This document shows positions 45,847 to 54,927 of a stretch of DNA of 64,000 bases, piece after piece. A model generated the notes under the pieces. It saw nothing but the letters and a program-made list of their open reading frames with translations. It was not told the DNA's origin and did no database searches. Location: contig CP136052.1 in the NCBI GenBank assembly GCA_032620915.1, positions 1,774,501 through 1,838,500 of the forward strand, written 5' to 3'. This DNA is from Oscillospiraceae bacterium NTUH-002-81 (GTDB lineage Bacteria; Bacillota; Clostridia; Lachnospirales; Lachnospiraceae). Both the position numbers and the translations under genes were made by a program. How positions within the stretch are numbered: the stretch's first letter is position 1; each line of letters begins with the position of its first letter.

Positions 45847-47262
45847 TTAACGCTCCTTTTCCTGCTTTCTTCCCGGCTCGGTGTAGCCCATCAGAGTGTC
45901 AATGTTCGCCTTGATCGTGACGAGCTCCTGCATATCCCGTCGTGCCTTCTGGTATTCTCCATAGAGCTGTTTTTTCTTTGCTGTGAGCTTGCGGCCTTCC
46001 TCCTTCAGCACATCCATTTTAGGGAGCTTCGCCCCGCCCAGCAGAGAGCGCATTTCCGCTTGTGCAGCCCGGTACAGTTCAAGGTCGGCCTCATGCTCCG
46101 CAAGGAATTTCCGGCTGTACTTCGTCGCCTTATACTGCTCAAAGACTGGGCGGGTTTTGGCATACTGAACCGTTGCGGCCTTTAGCCCGGCATTGGTTTT
46201 CATGGCCTGTTCCGTCTGCTTGACCTGTTCGGAAATAACATGGAAACGGTCTGCCGCCTCGGTGGCTTTCTTCGCCAACTGCTCATAATCGGTCAGGTTA
46301 TTGTCCTGTATATAGGCAAGAGCGGCGGCCATCTGCTTAATGTTAAATACCTTCGCCCAGCGTTCATATCCCGGCCCCTTACCGGCAGCCAGCTTTGCTT
46401 GAATATCCACCGCCAGACTGATTTTCCGCTCCGAGCGCCCGGGGCGTTCTTCTTTGCCCTCAATGGCGGACAGAACATCTTGCAAGTCGTAGCCGTCCCC
46501 CAGCGTGGAGGCACGCAGACGGGTGAAGCGTTCCTGTCCCTGCCCGGTCAGCCGGAAGCTGATACCGCCGCCTCGAACCGTCTTGACCTCATACCCGGCC
46601 CGCTTCATCAAATTGAGAAATTCATCCAGATCAGCGGGGCGTTCCGCCAGCGCAGTATCAATAGCAAGGCGCAGTCGGTCCTGATAGGAAAGCGGCCCTT
46701 TCCGGTCTTTCTGCCACTCCCCATAGTTCCGATACTTGCTCTTGCTCCGGGGCTTCGGGTTCTCCACGATGGACAGCCCGTTTTCAAGGCACAGCCTGTC
46801 AGAGAGCCGCCGAAGGGCGAAGCTGGAGCCCCAAAAATTTCGGAATTTCCGGGTGCAGTCAAGGGTGGTGGAGTTGTAATAAATGTGACAATGGATGTGC
46901 TGCTTATCGGTGTGCGTGGTAACGATAAAAGCGTGCCGCCCCTTTGTCCAGCGCATAGCCAGCTCATAGCCGATACGGTTCGCCTCCTTCGGGGTGATCT
47001 CGCCCGGATAGAAGGATTGTCGTATCTGATAGCACAGCACATTATTTTCTTTCTTCTGTTCCCGGCCCGTCATAGCGGCATAGCTGGCCTTTGCCAAAAG
47101 GAACTCGTCCGCCACGGTGGCCGGATCACATTCATAAGCGGAGATATACTTTCCGCTTTCTGTTTTCTCCGGGTCCTTGCCATAGTCCAGACAATCCCGG
47201 ATAGCCTCAGCAATCGTTTCGCCTTCGCCCGCATGGCGCTGTAACAAAGTTGTGGTAGCCAA
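45847..47262 (-). CDS. relaxase / mobilization nuclease (MOBP type)
   Basis: Nicks oriT and pilots the ICE strand. 471 residues. The N-terminal relaxase domain has the metal-binding histidine cluster QHIHCHIYYNST (residues about 121-132), preceded by RWTKGRHAFIVTTHTD and with a Tyr-rich N-terminal region supplying the nucleophile. The C-terminal half is a long coiled coil ending AKKKQLYGEYQKARRDMQELVTIK. Start is TTG 47262, eight bases after GGAGG; an out-of-frame ATG lies between them. Confidence 0.9.
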   Translation of the reverse strand: MATTTLLQRHAGEGETIAEAIRDCLDYGKDPEKTESGKYISAYECDPATVADEFLLAKASYAAMTGREQKKENNVLCYQIRQSFYPGEITPKEANRIGYELAMRWTKGRHAFIVTTHTDKQHIHCHIYYNSTTLDCTRKFRNFWGSSFALRRLSDRLCLENGLSIVENPKPRSKSKYRNYGEWQKDRKGPLSYQDRLRLAIDTALAERPADLDEFLNLMKRAGYEVKTVRGGGISFRLTGQGQERFTRLRASTLGDGYDLQDVLSAIEGKEERPGRSERKISLAVDIQAKLAAGKGPGYERWAKVFNIKQMAAALAYIQDNNLTDYEQLAKKATEAADRFHVISEQVKQTEQAMKTNAGLKAATVQYAKTRPVFEQYKATKYSRKFLAEHEADLELYRAAQAEMRSLLGGAKLPKMDVLKEEGRKLTAKKKQLYGEYQKARRDMQELVTIKANIDTLMGYTEPGRKQEKER

Positions 47263-47289
47263 AAATCATTCCTCCTTTCCATGAGAAAG

Positions 47290-47313
47290 GGGCGGCCCAT
47301 TCAGACCGCCCCG
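47290..47313 (-). terminator. terminator-like hairpin between the CD1845-like gene and the relaxase gene
   Basis: Minus strand GGGGCGG...CCGCCCC followed by TTTCTC, immediately after palindrome copy 6. The weak T tract suggests partial termination. Confidence 0.45.
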
Positions 47314-47341
47314 ACTTCGGGCCAGTATGGCCCGAGGCTGC

Positions 47342-47632
47342 TTAACTTGCCAGAAACCGGTACAGAGCGGATTTGCCTCCGTCCAGCACCCAAAGAAGGG
47401 AGCCCGCCGCCGCTTGCAGTCCATACGGCGAAAGAAGGAAGGCAAGAAACAGAAATACAATCCCACCTATGGGCGTCGGCGTGAAAAAGAGAGCGACACC
47501 CAGCACCGCCAGGATCACAGAGGCAATCGTCAGCAGGACGGCACAAATATCAAACAGGAACACCAGCAGAGCCGCCAGAAGGGACAACGCCAAAGCAAAG
47601 GGAGCAACCAATATTTTCAGCAGTATCTTCAT
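47342..47632 (-). CDS. CD1845-like small membrane protein
   Basis: 96 residues, three or four hydrophobic segments (KILVAPFALALSLLAALLVFLFDICAVLLTIASVILAVLGVALFF; IGGIVFLFLAFLLSPYGLQAAAGSLLW). Matches the small CD1845-type protein found next to relaxases in C. difficile CTn-like elements; role unknown. ATG 47632 has eight bases to GGAGG; the frame opens slightly earlier at a TTG (47638). Confidence 0.75.
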   Translation of the reverse strand: MKILLKILVAPFALALSLLAALLVFLFDICAVLLTIASVILAVLGVALFFTPTPIGGIVFLFLAFLLSPYGLQAAAGSLLWVLDGGKSALYRFLAS

Positions 47633-47667
47633 CTTCAAAACCTCCTTTATCTATCCTTCCTACCTCT

Positions 47668-47696
47668 ATTTTATCATGCCTGCCCGGGGACATAAA
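47668..47696 (-). promoter_or_regulatory. promoter of the CD1845-relaxase unit
   Basis: Minus strand: TTTATG (47691-47696), 17-bp spacer, TAAAAT (47668-47673). The surrounding sequence resembles the recombinase promoter, including CTAATC-N-TTCGCAACATT just upstream. Confidence 0.5.
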
Positions 47697-47753
47697 TGTT
47701 GCGAAAGATTAGTGAATCCTGTCCCAAACCTTCGGGTCATACTGGCCCGAAGT

Positions 47754-47803
47754 GGTAAAAAAAGAGCAGGGCGGCAAGCCCCGCAACGGAAGCCTGCCGC
47801 CCT
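47754..47803 (-). terminator. intrinsic terminator after mobC
   Basis: Minus strand AGGGCGGCA (47803-47795) pairs with TGCCGCCCT (47776-47768), followed by GCTCTTTTTTTACC. Separates the mobC end from the relaxase unit, which has its own promoter. Confidence 0.8.
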
Positions 47804-47807
47804 CGTC

Positions 47808-48149
47808 TTACTTTGCCACCAGCTCGGAGAGCTCCCGCAACACCTTTGACACCTCGCCCCACAGCTTTTCATAGTCCCGCTTCAATCCGTCGATTTCCTC
47901 CGGGTACACGCCATAGGTATGTGCGTGTATGGCAACCTGATTGAGATTGTTAGAACAGCGCCGTTGCAGAGAGATCAGCTCTTTTACGGGCGCAAGGTCG
48001 ATGTGCAGGATATACCCATTCAGAGCCATTTTCCGTACATAAGCCCCGGCGTTGGAAATGCCCGCCTCAGCCATCCGTTCATGGATGGCTGCCAGCTCGT
48101 CCGGCGTTACCATGACGTGCAGATGGACATTCCGCTTGCGGTTCTCCAT
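47808..48149 (-). CDS. mobC: relaxosome protein MobC
   Basis: 113-residue accessory factor that opens oriT for the relaxase. RHH-like N-terminus (RNVHLHVMVTPDELAAIHERMAEAGISNAGAYVRKMALNGYI) and LISLQRRCSNNLNQVAIHAHTYGVYPEEIDGLKRDYEKLW, the MobC signature. Its ATG overlaps the stop codon of the preceding small gene (TGATG). Confidence 0.9.
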   Translation of the reverse strand: MENRKRNVHLHVMVTPDELAAIHERMAEAGISNAGAYVRKMALNGYILHIDLAPVKELISLQRRCSNNLNQVAIHAHTYGVYPEEIDGLKRDYEKLWGEVSKVLRELSELVAK

Positions 48150-48331
48150 CAGCGTTCCAGCTCCCGGCCTTTCCGGCGCTCTTTGGGTTCCTTTACCTTA
48201 TCAAGCGGTTTTGCGTCCAGCTCCGGGGGCGTGGGTGGGATGGGCGTGTTGTTGGGTACGCCGTCGATCATGTTGCAGTTCTGCTCTGTGGAGAGCTCGG
48301 CGGTTTTCAGATAGTTGTCTTTTTCGTGCAT
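48149..48331 (-). CDS. small ICE protein, 60 residues
   Basis: ATG 48331 with GGAGG seven bases upstream. Product begins MHEKDNYLKTAELSTEQNCN and has a Pro-rich middle (PNNTPIPPTPPELDAKPLD) and basic end. No known domain; likely unstructured. Tightly packed: 12 bases after the YodL-like gene and translationally coupled to mobC. Confidence 0.6.
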   Translation of the reverse strand: MHEKDNYLKTAELSTEQNCNMIDGVPNNTPIPPTPPELDAKPLDKVKEPKERRKGRELER

Positions 48332-48343
48332 GGCGATCCTCCT

Positions 48344-48934
48344 TTATCGTTCCTCATGGTTTTTATGGCTCCGCTTCTGGCCGGGCTCCTTCGGGGGTTC
48401 CTGCCCTCTGGTTCCTTCTTTGAGCCGGGCGGTAATGGATGGGCGCACCCGGTCAGGATTGCCCGGTGCTGGTTTCAGTTCATAATCCTCCATCTGCTTT
48501 TCGGTCAGCGGCTTTGCGTAGGTCAGTTCGCCCCATGCCATCAGACTGCCGTCTGCCACAGGACGCCGCCTGTCATCGTCGTAGTTGACGATGGAAAGAG
48601 GCTGGTTATCCGGCAGCTTCGGGTAAGTTCCTATGTCCACGGGCCGCTGGGTGGAATAATAGCGGTAAACGCCCTCCGGTCCCAGCTCGGTATGCTTGAC
48701 CGCCGCATGGTAAAGCTGCTGATAGTCGTCCACCCGGCGGTCAAAGTCCCGCTGCGCCCACGCCTGACTGGTTCCATAGCGGCCCCAGTAGTAATCCCGA
48801 TGGCCGTTTTCCCCCTCGGTAAACTGCCAGGTCACAAAGGGGCTCGGCGCTCCCGGATTATGCCCCAGCGCAAAGCCGTGTCCGGTTTCAAAGGTGGCAG
48901 CTTTCAAAATCACATATCCTTGTACTGTCTCCAA
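48344..48934 (-). CDS. YodL-like mobile-element protein
   Basis: 196 residues starting at TTG 48934, eight bases after AAGGAGG. N-terminal ETVQGYVILKAATFETGHGFALGHNPGAPSPFVTWQFTEG resembles the YodL-type domain found in clostridial conjugative elements; the rest (ADGSLMAWGELTYAKPLTEKQMEDYELKPAP) is typical of DUF4316-containing ICE proteins. Function unknown. Preceded by palindrome copy 8. Confidence 0.6.
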   Translation of the reverse strand: METVQGYVILKAATFETGHGFALGHNPGAPSPFVTWQFTEGENGHRDYYWGRYGTSQAWAQRDFDRRVDDYQQLYHAAVKHTELGPEGVYRYYSTQRPVDIGTYPKLPDNQPLSIVNYDDDRRRPVADGSLMAWGELTYAKPLTEKQMEDYELKPAPGNPDRVRPSITARLKEGTRGQEPPKEPGQKRSHKNHEER

Positions 48935-49066
48935 GAGATCCCTCCTTTCTGTGCCTCGGGTCAACATGACCCGAAGTGCTGGATGTTACGAAATAAGAGG
49001 GCAGACCGGGGAGAAATGTAATAAGATATTCCCACCCCGGAAACACCCTCAAAAAAGCCCGGAATG

Positions 49067-49468
49067 TCAAGCCTTTGGAGGCGGCAAATCGTAACAGCCG
49101 CCCGGTCTTTTCTCCCGCATTTTCCTCATGCGTTCCCGGCTTTTTCGGCGGTTCCCTTCGGCCTTGCAGGCGTCGGAGCAGTAGGCTTGACGCCCCTCGG
49201 GCAAAAACGCCTTTCCGCAGACCGCACAGGCTCGCAGCTCCGGGGAGATGCCTTCCGTTGTCAACGACGCTTGAAGCTCCGGGTTAAGAGGCAGGACAGC
49301 CTCACGGAAATAACGGCAGTACGCCCCTGTCCAGCACTTGTGCAGCATATAGCAGGCACAGTCAAGAGGAAGGCACAGGCCGCTTTCCCGGTCATAGTTG
49401 GCGCACATCCCCGTGACAAGAGAACGGATTTTCTTCTTCTCGTCACGGGTCAGCTCCCGGGCGTCCAT
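49067..49468 (-). CDS. cysteine-rich VLP-domain ICE protein
   Basis: 133 residues. N-terminal cysteine-rich part (LVTGMCANYDRESGLCLPLDCACYMLHKCWTGAYCRYFREAVLPLNP) and a second putative zinc ribbon (LRACAVCGKAFLPEGRQAYCSDACKAEGNRRKSRERMRKMRE). The ATG directly follows the TAA of the preceding gene. Likely a nucleic-acid-binding zinc protein, role unknown. Confidence 0.75.
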   Translation of the reverse strand: MDARELTRDEKKKIRSLVTGMCANYDRESGLCLPLDCACYMLHKCWTGAYCRYFREAVLPLNPELQASLTTEGISPELRACAVCGKAFLPEGRQAYCSDACKAEGNRRKSRERMRKMREKRPGGCYDLPPPKA

Positions 49469-49660
49469 TTAAGACTTCGGGCCACGATGGCCCGAAGGGC
49501 GGGACTCCACGATCAGCGCCCGGAACTTCTTCCGGCACTGTTTTTTCTTTCCTTTGCACTCCTTGTGATAACGGCATCCCTTACAAGGGTCGTCATTGTT
49601 CCAGCCGGGGTGCGGTACTTCCTTCATCATTCGTTCAAAAGGGCTGCTTGTAAAATTCAT
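49469..49660 (-). CDS. small cysteine-containing ICE protein with palindrome-coded tail
   Basis: 63 residues from ATG 49660 (six bases to GGAGGA). Middle CKGCRYHKECKGKKKQCRKKF contains four Cys and one His, a possible zinc site. Its last residues, RPSGHRGPKS, are encoded by palindrome copy 9 (49475-49497), so the repeat is translated here. No family assigned. Confidence 0.6.
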   Translation of the reverse strand: MNFTSSPFERMMKEVPHPGWNNDDPCKGCRYHKECKGKKKQCRKKFRALIVESRPSGHRGPKS

Positions 49661-49662
49661 TC

Positions 49663-50310
49663 TCATTCCTCCGTATCTTCCTCCCATGGCGGGGTATCTT
49701 CGTCATCGGGTTCCTCTGAGATCTCCTCCAGCTCCCCGTCCTCATATTCGCAGTAATCATCTTCCAAATCCGGGGCTTCATGCTTCGGCTTGTAAATCTT
49801 GAAATAGTAACCAATCCCACCGCCGGCCAGCACCACCGCACCGATCAGGAGCAGAGAGAGAAGGGGGCTGTCCTTTTTCTCCGGCTCGGATTCCGGTACT
49901 TCCTCCACCGGTTCGGTGGGCTTTGGCTCTGGCTCCGGGGTCACTTCTTTGGGCGGTTCCTTACCCTGTTCGGCAAGAGGCAGAAGGTCGTCTGTGGTAA
50001 CGGTATTGAGGAAATAGACGTTCTCGCTGGTTTTCTGTTTGTCGATCACCAGATAAAACACGCTCTCGTCTGCTGTGGTAATGGTGTAAAACTCTTTACC
50101 GTCCTCGTCGGTGGCGTTGTCCACCACGGTTCCCGTCCCGTCCGGGGTAAAGGGGTTCTGTGTTTCCGGCTCCGCTTCGGTTTCCGCCGGGGCGGGAGCT
50201 GTCTCCGGCTGTGGCTCGCTGCTCTGGGCGTAGGCCGGGACCGTAAAGATCAGGCAACACAAAAGGCTGGCAGCCATCGCCGCCAGCCTGCGGTATTTAG
50301 TTTTCTTCAT
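49663..50310 (-). CDS. DUF4366 family membrane-anchored ICE protein
   Basis: 215 residues. Signal peptide KKTKYRRLAAMAASLLCCLIFTVPAYAQ, a Pro/Glu-rich linker, globular part (VVDNATDEDGKEFYTITTADESVFYLVIDKQKTSENVYFLNTVTTDDLLPL), second Pro/Glu linker, C-terminal helix LLSLLLIGAVVLAGGGIGYYF and an acidic cytoplasmic tail. Standard member of Tn1549-like transfer regions, probably cell-envelope associated. Overlaps the end of the DUF4315 gene. Confidence 0.8.
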   Translation of the reverse strand: MKKTKYRRLAAMAASLLCCLIFTVPAYAQSSEPQPETAPAPAETEAEPETQNPFTPDGTGTVVDNATDEDGKEFYTITTADESVFYLVIDKQKTSENVYFLNTVTTDDLLPLAEQGKEPPKEVTPEPEPKPTEPVEEVPESEPEKKDSPLLSLLLIGAVVLAGGGIGYYFKIYKPKHEAPDLEDDYCEYEDGELEEISEEPDDEDTPPWEEDTEE

Positions 50311-50563
50311 GGGCTGTGTCCTCCTTTTCGGGTGCCTCCGGCTTCGGGTCAGTATGGCCCGAAGCGGTAAGGCTGTTTTTGGGGTCATTCAGAAATGCCA
50401 TCAGCTGGGCGGGCGTCAGTTTAAGGGAGCGCACCGCCTGCACGATCTGGCTGTTTTCTTCCTCCTGTTTCTGCTTTTCCAGCTCCCGGATTTTGGCCTG
50501 CCACTCGGCAGCCTTCTCCCGGGCTTTTTCCAGTTCCTTATCGAGCTTGTCGATCTTGTTCAT
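50297..50563 (-). CDS. DUF4315 family ICE protein
   Basis: 88 residues. N-terminal coiled coil KIDKLDKELEKAREKAAEWQAKIRELEKQK and VRSLKLTPAQLMAFLNDPK. Palindrome copy 10 (50342-50364) lies in frame and encodes ASGHTDPK before the acidic tail, an insertion relative to the family core. ATG 50563 follows AAAGGAG. Confidence 0.8.
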   Translation of the reverse strand: MNKIDKLDKELEKAREKAAEWQAKIRELEKQKQEEENSQIVQAVRSLKLTPAQLMAFLNDPKNSLTASGHTDPKPEAPEKEDTAHEEN

Positions 50564-50585
50564 GCAAGAACTCCTTTCCTCTGGC

Positions 50586-52484
50586 TCACAAACGCCCGAA
50601 GGCATAGAAATGTGTCTGCCAGTAGCTTGAATTGATGTTTGCGTATTGGATGGGCGAACCACAATGGAGCATCATCCCGTCGCCCACATAAATCCCCACA
50701 TGGGACACAGGGCCGGGGCTGTCATAGGTTCCCGTGAAAAAGATAATGTCGCCGGGCTTTGCCTCGGAGGGGGAAATGATAGCGCACTGGTTATAAATGC
50801 CCTGCGCCGTGGTACGGGGCAGGTTGTGGACGCCGCTGGCCGTGTACACCCAGCAGACAAAGCCCGAACAGTCAAAGGAGGTGGACGGGCTGGAGCCGCC
50901 CCACACATAGGGCCAGCCGATGTACTTTGTGGCTTCTTCCATGAGCGCCGCAAAAGCCGGGTCATCCAGCGCCTCGCCGGGTATCTCATAGCTGGGGCCG
51001 GTATCTTCGCCGCCGTTGTAAATCCCTTCCCACAGATAGGGTTTGTTGCCTTTGAGCTGCTGCATAACGGTGTAGATTTCCCGCTGCTGTTCGTTAAGCC
51101 TCGGCAGGATCACGGCGGGCAGCGTCTTGTTTGTGAGGGTCACATTGAGAATGTAATACTCATAGGGGACTTCCTCGGTGGTGGTTTCCCCGGTCTCCGG
51201 GTCGGTGCTGGTTTCGGTGCGGTAGCGTATCTCGACTTCCTCCGTCAAGGTCAGCTCATACTGTGCCTCGAAAATCTCCCGCAGTTCGTCCTGCACCTGT
51301 TCCCGGAAATAGACATGGTACTTTGCAGAGAAATAGGATGCCAGCTCATAGGGGTTATGGCCGATCTCGTCCACGGAATAGCGGTACTCGTCATAGCCGG
51401 GATGGGTGCTTTCAATGTTCGCCACCGTCTGCGCCAGCTCGTTTTCCAACGCTGTATAGTCCTCGTCCACCCCCAGCAGGTCCGTATCCTCCGAGGCATA
51501 GGAGGTGCCGGATAACGCATTGGCAAGGCCGCTGCCAAGCGTGGGGAAAATGGAACTTACCGCCGACACAAGAAAACAGAGCAGCAACAGCAGGAGCAGG
51601 ACCAGCACCGCCACGGGATGACGGGTCACAAACTGCGCCGCCCGCCGGGTCGCAGTTCCCGAAGCGGCAGCGGTTTTCTTTGCGGCCTTTGCGCCCTGTT
51701 TTGCAGCCGCTTTTGCCTCTTTGGAATACCGGCGTTTCAGTTTCCATTTCTGCTGCACACGGGAAAGCGGATTGCTGGCAAGTTCCGGGTGCTCGGAGGC
51801 CATCTTCTGAAAATCCACATTGGCCCGGGCTTTTATGTCCTTCCGTTCCCACTTTGCCACCTTCCGGGCTGGGTGTTCCCGCCAGCGGCGTTTGGCATAG
51901 CGGGTCAGTTTCCGGGCTCCGGCCTCTGCGGCCAGCTCGGATTTATGGGCTCCTTCCACACCCACATTTTCATGCTCAACCTCGTGTATCTTGTTGTGGA
52001 CATAGAACCACGCTTCTGTACGGGCTCCCCGGACTGCCTTTTTTGCAAGCCCCGGCGGCTTCTTCGCTGCCCGTTTTGCCTCGGTCTTGTCCAGTTTCTC
52101 CCGGGCCTTTCCCAGCTTTTCCCCGGTGTGTTCCGCTTTTGCCTGTGCTTTCTTGTACTTGCCCTTTTTGCTCCCGACCTTCTCGGCGGAGCCCTCCGGC
52201 TCCTGTGCCTTGCCGGTATCCTGCGGCCCGTCCGCTTCATCCTCCTGCCTCATGCGGTCAGAGGGACGGCTTTTCCGGCTGTCCTCTTGAAACTTACCGC
52301 TTTGGGACTTCAGGCCATCATGGCCCGAAGGGCTGTCCTGTCCGGTATCCTCGTCCTCAAACCGCAGACGCCGGGATGGTGCGAGGGAAGGTCCTTCCCG
52401 TTCAGCCGGTCCGGGGCGATTGCCCCCGGTATCCTCCGTCGGCTCCGGCCTTTGAAAATTCCGTTTATCCGGTTTCTTTCCGAT
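50586..52484 (-). CDS. conjugation cell-wall hydrolase (NlpC/P60) with membrane anchor
   Basis: About 632 residues. A long basic N-terminal half (KKGKYKKAQAKAEHTGEKLGKAREKLDK...) leads to one membrane helix (HPVAVLVLLLLLLLCFLVSAV), a middle domain (ELAQTVANIESTHPGYDEYRYSVDEIGHNPYELASYFSAKY...) and a C-terminal NlpC/P60 domain (ATKYIGWPYVWGGSSPSTSFDCSGFV...VSHVGIYVGDGMMLHCG). It would open the wall for the transfer apparatus. No ATG, GTG or TTG lies between the RBS (GGAGG 52493-52497) and the coding frame; ATC 52484 is eight bases away. A safer internal ATG is at 52253. Palindrome copy 11 lies in frame (SPSGHDGLKS). Confidence 0.8.
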   Translation of the reverse strand: MGKKPDKRNFQRPEPTEDTGGNRPGPAEREGPSLAPSRRLRFEDEDTGQDSPSGHDGLKSQSGKFQEDSRKSRPSDRMRQEDEADGPQDTGKAQEPEGSAEKVGSKKGKYKKAQAKAEHTGEKLGKAREKLDKTEAKRAAKKPPGLAKKAVRGARTEAWFYVHNKIHEVEHENVGVEGAHKSELAAEAGARKLTRYAKRRWREHPARKVAKWERKDIKARANVDFQKMASEHPELASNPLSRVQQKWKLKRRYSKEAKAAAKQGAKAAKKTAAASGTATRRAAQFVTRHPVAVLVLLLLLLLCFLVSAVSSIFPTLGSGLANALSGTSYASEDTDLLGVDEDYTALENELAQTVANIESTHPGYDEYRYSVDEIGHNPYELASYFSAKYHVYFREQVQDELREIFEAQYELTLTEEVEIRYRTETSTDPETGETTTEEVPYEYYILNVTLTNKTLPAVILPRLNEQQREIYTVMQQLKGNKPYLWEGIYNGGEDTGPSYEIPGEALDDPAFAALMEEATKYIGWPYVWGGSSPSTSFDCSGFVCWVYTASGVHNLPRTTAQGIYNQCAIISPSEAKPGDIIFFTGTYDSPGPVSHVGIYVGDGMMLHCGSPIQYANINSSYWQTHFYAFGRL

Positions 52485-52532
52485 GATGTATCCCTCCTTT
52501 CCAAACCTCGGGCCATCATGGCCCGAAGTGTG

Positions 52533-54927
52533 TTATGCCCGGTTCATTTCCTGTTTTTTGTCCTCCGGGCGGGTGGTCATAATGGCGTACAGCTCGGTAT
52601 TCTGCGGGAAGCGGTCAACAAACGGGATGGTGGTATTCCCGAAGAACAGCAGCCCTTCGCCGGAATTGGTATGGGTCACATAGGAAAGCTGATGGGGGCT
52701 GATCCCAAGCTGTTTGGCTAAAATCTGCCGGTCGCCCTGTGCCTGCGAGAGAAGCACAAGGAAGTCCGAGTTTTCAAAGATGTTCTCGATCTCCGGGCTT
52801 GCCAGAAAATCCTTCACGTTCTGCGTTAAAGCACTGGGAACGCACCCTTTTTTTCGCAGCATTTTCCAGATCGCCACACAGTAGCTTGCCGTCAGCCGGT
52901 CACGGAGCAGCACATGGAACTCGTCGAAGTAGCACCATGTAGCGATACCGCGCAGGAAATTCATGGACACCTGCGAGTTTACCAAGTCCTGCATAATGAG
53001 CATGGCAATCGTCCGAAGCCCGGCACCCAGCTTTTTTAAGTCAAGGCATACCAGACGGCGGTTCAGGTCCACATTGGTTTCATGGTTGAACACGTTAAGG
53101 GAACCCGACACATAGATTTCAAGGGCAGTTGCCAGCCGTACCGCCTCGCCCTCCGGCTGGGAACAGAGCAGGTCATACAGGGTTTGGAGGGTCGGCATTT
53201 TGCTTGTTTCCGGGTCCTGCAAGTGTTCCCGGTACATCTGGCGTACACAGCGGTCAATGACGGTCCGCTCCACCGGCTGCAAGCCATCCTTGCCGCCAAC
53301 GATCAGCTCCATCAGTGACAGGATAAAGTCGGCTTTCAGCGCCATCGGGTTTTCCTCGTCGAAGCTCAAATCAATGTCCATCGGATTGATGTGGTGGGGG
53401 CTGTCCGGGGCGATCTCGATGACCTGACCGCCCAGCCGCTTGATAAGGGGCGAATATTCGCCCATCGGGTCCACCACAATGATCCGGTCACGGGTGGCAA
53501 GGAACACGTTCACAAGCTCTCGCTTTGCGGCAAAGGATTTGCCGGAGCCCGGCACGCCGAGGAACAGGCCGTTGGGGTTTTTGAGCTTTTTCCGGTTTGC
53601 CATGATGACGTTATGGGAAAGTGCGTTGAGCCCGTAATAGACGGCTTCGCCATCCATGCGGAGCTCCTGCGTCATAAAGGGAACGAAAATGGCCGTGGAG
53701 CTGGTCGTCATGCCGCGCTTGATCTCAATGCCGTTATGGCCAAGCGGAAGGCTGGAAAGAAAACCATCCTCCTGCTGGAAGTCCAGCCGCTTCAAGGTGC
53801 AGTTGTATTTCTGGACGATACCAGATACCGTGAACAGGTCGTTGTCCAGCTCCCGGCGGGTCGGGGCCATGTTCACTACAAGGAAGGTCAGCAGGAACAT
53901 TCGCTCGTTCCGGCTCTGCAAATCTTCCAAGAGAGTCTTTGCGTCGTTGCTGTATGTCACAAGGTCGGGCGGGAGTATGTCCATGTCGTACCCTGACCGG
54001 GCTGCCTTCTTTTGTTCCTCCACCTTCATCTTGTCAATGTCGGAGACTTTAGCCTTGATAGATTTTACGGCGGCGGCCTGATCGACGGTTTGGATATGGA
54101 GAGTGATGGTCATTTCCGCGTCCATTTCCAAAAGCTCCGCCAGCAGCTTGTCCGAGAGCTCCGAGGCCAAAATCTGCAAGTAGGAGGCAGCGCCCCAAGT
54201 CGTCCCCACCCGGAACAGACGGCTGAAACGAAAATCGAAACTGTCCGGGGCGATAAAGTCTTTGGTGGAAAGCCCAGTTTTGGGGATCATATCCCATGAA
54301 AACCGGAAGGGGGAGCCGCTGCCGGGGTGAAGCTGCCCGTGAAGAAGCTCCAGCCGTTCCAGCCCCCGAAAGGGAGCGGCACTTGACGCCCAGCTTTTTG
54401 AAGTTCCCGCAAATGTCCGCCTCTACACGTTCCAGCCTTGCCCTGGCGGTGGAAAGGTCGTCCACGTTCACGCCGAAGGTCAGGAGCTTTGTGCGAACAA
54501 TGCCGTTGTTGCTTTTGGCGATCTGGTTTTCCAGCATTTCCACATACTCACACCGGACGCTGTTGTAATCGTCATCCTGCATGGGGATGTTCACGCTGTA
54601 CCGGCTGCCCGGGCGGCTTCGGTGGTTGAGGAAGGAAAGCTGGAACGGAAGGCTGCTGTCAAAGTAGTTGAGGCAGGCGCTCCACCCATCAAAGATGGCT
54701 GCCTGATCTTCGGACTGTGCGAGCTGGTAGTTGATGTCCTCGTATTCAATGGTTTTGGTGTAATAGCGGTCCGCTACCCGGCACACCCCGTCCCGGTACA
54801 TTTCCCGGTAAGGGAGGGTCTGCTGGGCGGTGGTGGGAATGTTCTTTCCTTTCGTGAACAGGCCGGTAAGGCCCTGCTTTTCAGGCTTTCTGCCTGCGGG
54901 CTTTCCGGCCCTTCTGCTGTTTCGCAA
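52533..54927 (-). CDS. VirB4-like conjugation ATPase, one frameshift
   Basis: ATPase that powers the type IV secretion channel. N-terminal part (QGLTGLFTKGKNIPTTAQQTLPYREMYRDGVCRVADRYYTKTIEYEDINYQL) in one frame; the remainder, including Walker A GVPGSGKSFAAKRE, Walker B region WCYFDEFHVLL and FENSDFLVLLSQAQGDRQIL, in another. The break is at CCCCC 54363-54367: removing one base restores SLSGLERLELLHGQLHPG...WDMIPKTGL. Start TTG 54927 lies nine bases after GGAGG and inside the end of the PrgI gene. Confidence 0.88.

Noticed and set aside
47664..47724. Candidate oriT (ATCCTG and CCTGCCCGG strings resembling IncP nick regions)
   Set aside because: Similarity is short and shared with the recombinase promoter at 37.85 kb; no clear inverted repeat next to a nick site could be shown, so oriT is left unplaced.
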